64,000 bases of DNA, taken from positions 1,426,001 to 1,490,000 of the forward strand of contig NC_022357.1 in assembly GCF_000297055.2 (NCBI RefSeq), written 5' to 3'. Below, one piece after another: positions 63,714-64,000 of the stretch; the stretch's first letter is position 1, and every line of letters begins with the position of its first letter. The notes beneath the pieces are model-generated. The model was not told the DNA's origin, did no database searches, and saw only the letters and a program-made list of their open reading frames with translations. A program made the position numbers and the translations under genes. The stretch comes from Sulfuricella denitrificans skB26. Lineage in GTDB: Bacteria; Pseudomonadota; Gammaproteobacteria; Burkholderiales; Sulfuricellaceae.

Positions 63714-64000
63714 ATGCCGAGAAAAAAGAAAACCACGCTAGACCAGGAACTCCTCGAAGGTGAGGTTCTACGTTCCACGGATGCCGGAGAGGACGCCACA
63801 CCGCTGGTTCCTGCCGGCATTTATCCCACTACGCTTTACTTGTTGCCCCTGTCGGAGCGCCCATTTTTTCCGGCACAGAGCCTGCCGTTGCTAATGAACG
63901 AGGGGCCGTGGCTGGAAACGGTGAAGAAGATCGGTGAAACGCCGCAGCAGATGGCAGGTATTATCCTGGTCAATCTTCCTCATACTGAAGGCGCCACACC
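63714..64000 (+). CDS. lon: Lon protease, N-terminal part (runs off the window)
   Basis: The first 95 residues are visible. A charged leader (MPRKKKTTLDQELLEGE) is followed by the Lon substrate-recognition domain start (YPTTLYLLPLSERPFFPAQSLPLL, then MAGIILVNLPHTEG). The ATPase and Ser-Lys protease parts lie beyond the edge. ATG 63714 has AGAGG close before it; an ATG at 63700 soon meets a stop. The leader before PTTLYLLP suggests a divergent Lon copy. Confidence 0.8.
   Translation, partial: MPRKKKTTLDQELLEGEVLRSTDAGEDATPLVPAGIYPTTLYLLPLSERPFFPAQSLPLLMNEGPWLETVKKIGETPQQMAGIILVNLPHTEGAT

Overview
The window is a 64 kb stretch of a GC-rich (mid to high 50s %), probably betaproteobacterial chromosome. 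Supporting signs are the purL, PpiC/BolA/YciI/YciB and rnm/yciO/M50/trpS/lon housekeeping block, the trpS with a mid-protein insertion usual in that class, and the tRNA Pro-Arg-His cluster. A Nitrosomonadales-type lithotroph is a reasonable guess but is inference. No integrase, transposase, rRNA or CRISPR array was found.

Layout: 1-1.5 kb holds the 5' part of a response regulator/PAS gene and three tRNAs. 1.6-12.5 kb is an export region: a TetR repressor with a clear promoter and operators, a tripartite RND pump, a DevBCA/MacB-like ABC exporter, a His-rich exported protein and a metallo-beta-lactamase-fold protein with replaced metal ligands. 12.5-17.4 kb is a small defence-type island: a YefM/RelE-type toxin-antitoxin pair inside duplicated flanks, a Phd/PIN pair, and a one-polypeptide restriction-modification enzyme with repeat sequences inserted in frame. 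17.4-22.8 kb has an MFS carrier, a TauE-family carrier, an OmpR-type two-component system and a divergent EF-hand gene. 23-31 kb is a second ABC exporter operon (TolC, HlyD, HD-GYP phosphodiesterase, two ATPases, two permeases) bracketed by a broken and an intact copy of a CXXCH protein gene. 31-39.7 kb has three TetR-type proteins (one without a recognisable DNA-binding domain), small membrane proteins, an LpxR-like deacylase, an ExbB/ExbD/TonB-like set, two small exported proteins and a sulfotransferase. 39.8-42.7 kb encodes ArsB, CrcB, DUF190 and TauE proteins. 42.7-53.8 kb is signalling: an Aer-like receptor, a HDOD protein, a very large CHASE-PAS hybrid kinase split by a frameshift, two single receiver proteins and an Hpt-REC-REC-GGDEF protein. 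53.9-64 kb is housekeeping.

How parts may work together: the 46.9-53.8 kb genes look like one phosphorelay ending in cyclic-di-GMP synthesis, while an HD-GYP enzyme that would degrade the same messenger sits inside the second ABC exporter operon. The two-component system at 19.5-21.7 kb probably controls the EF-hand gene next to it and the Spy-like gene at 37.7 kb, because both carry the same 83-base upstream element at the same length. Several unrelated genes (purL, the restriction enzyme, the PHP phosphatase) have absorbed short repeats in frame; purL alone carries two different repeat types.
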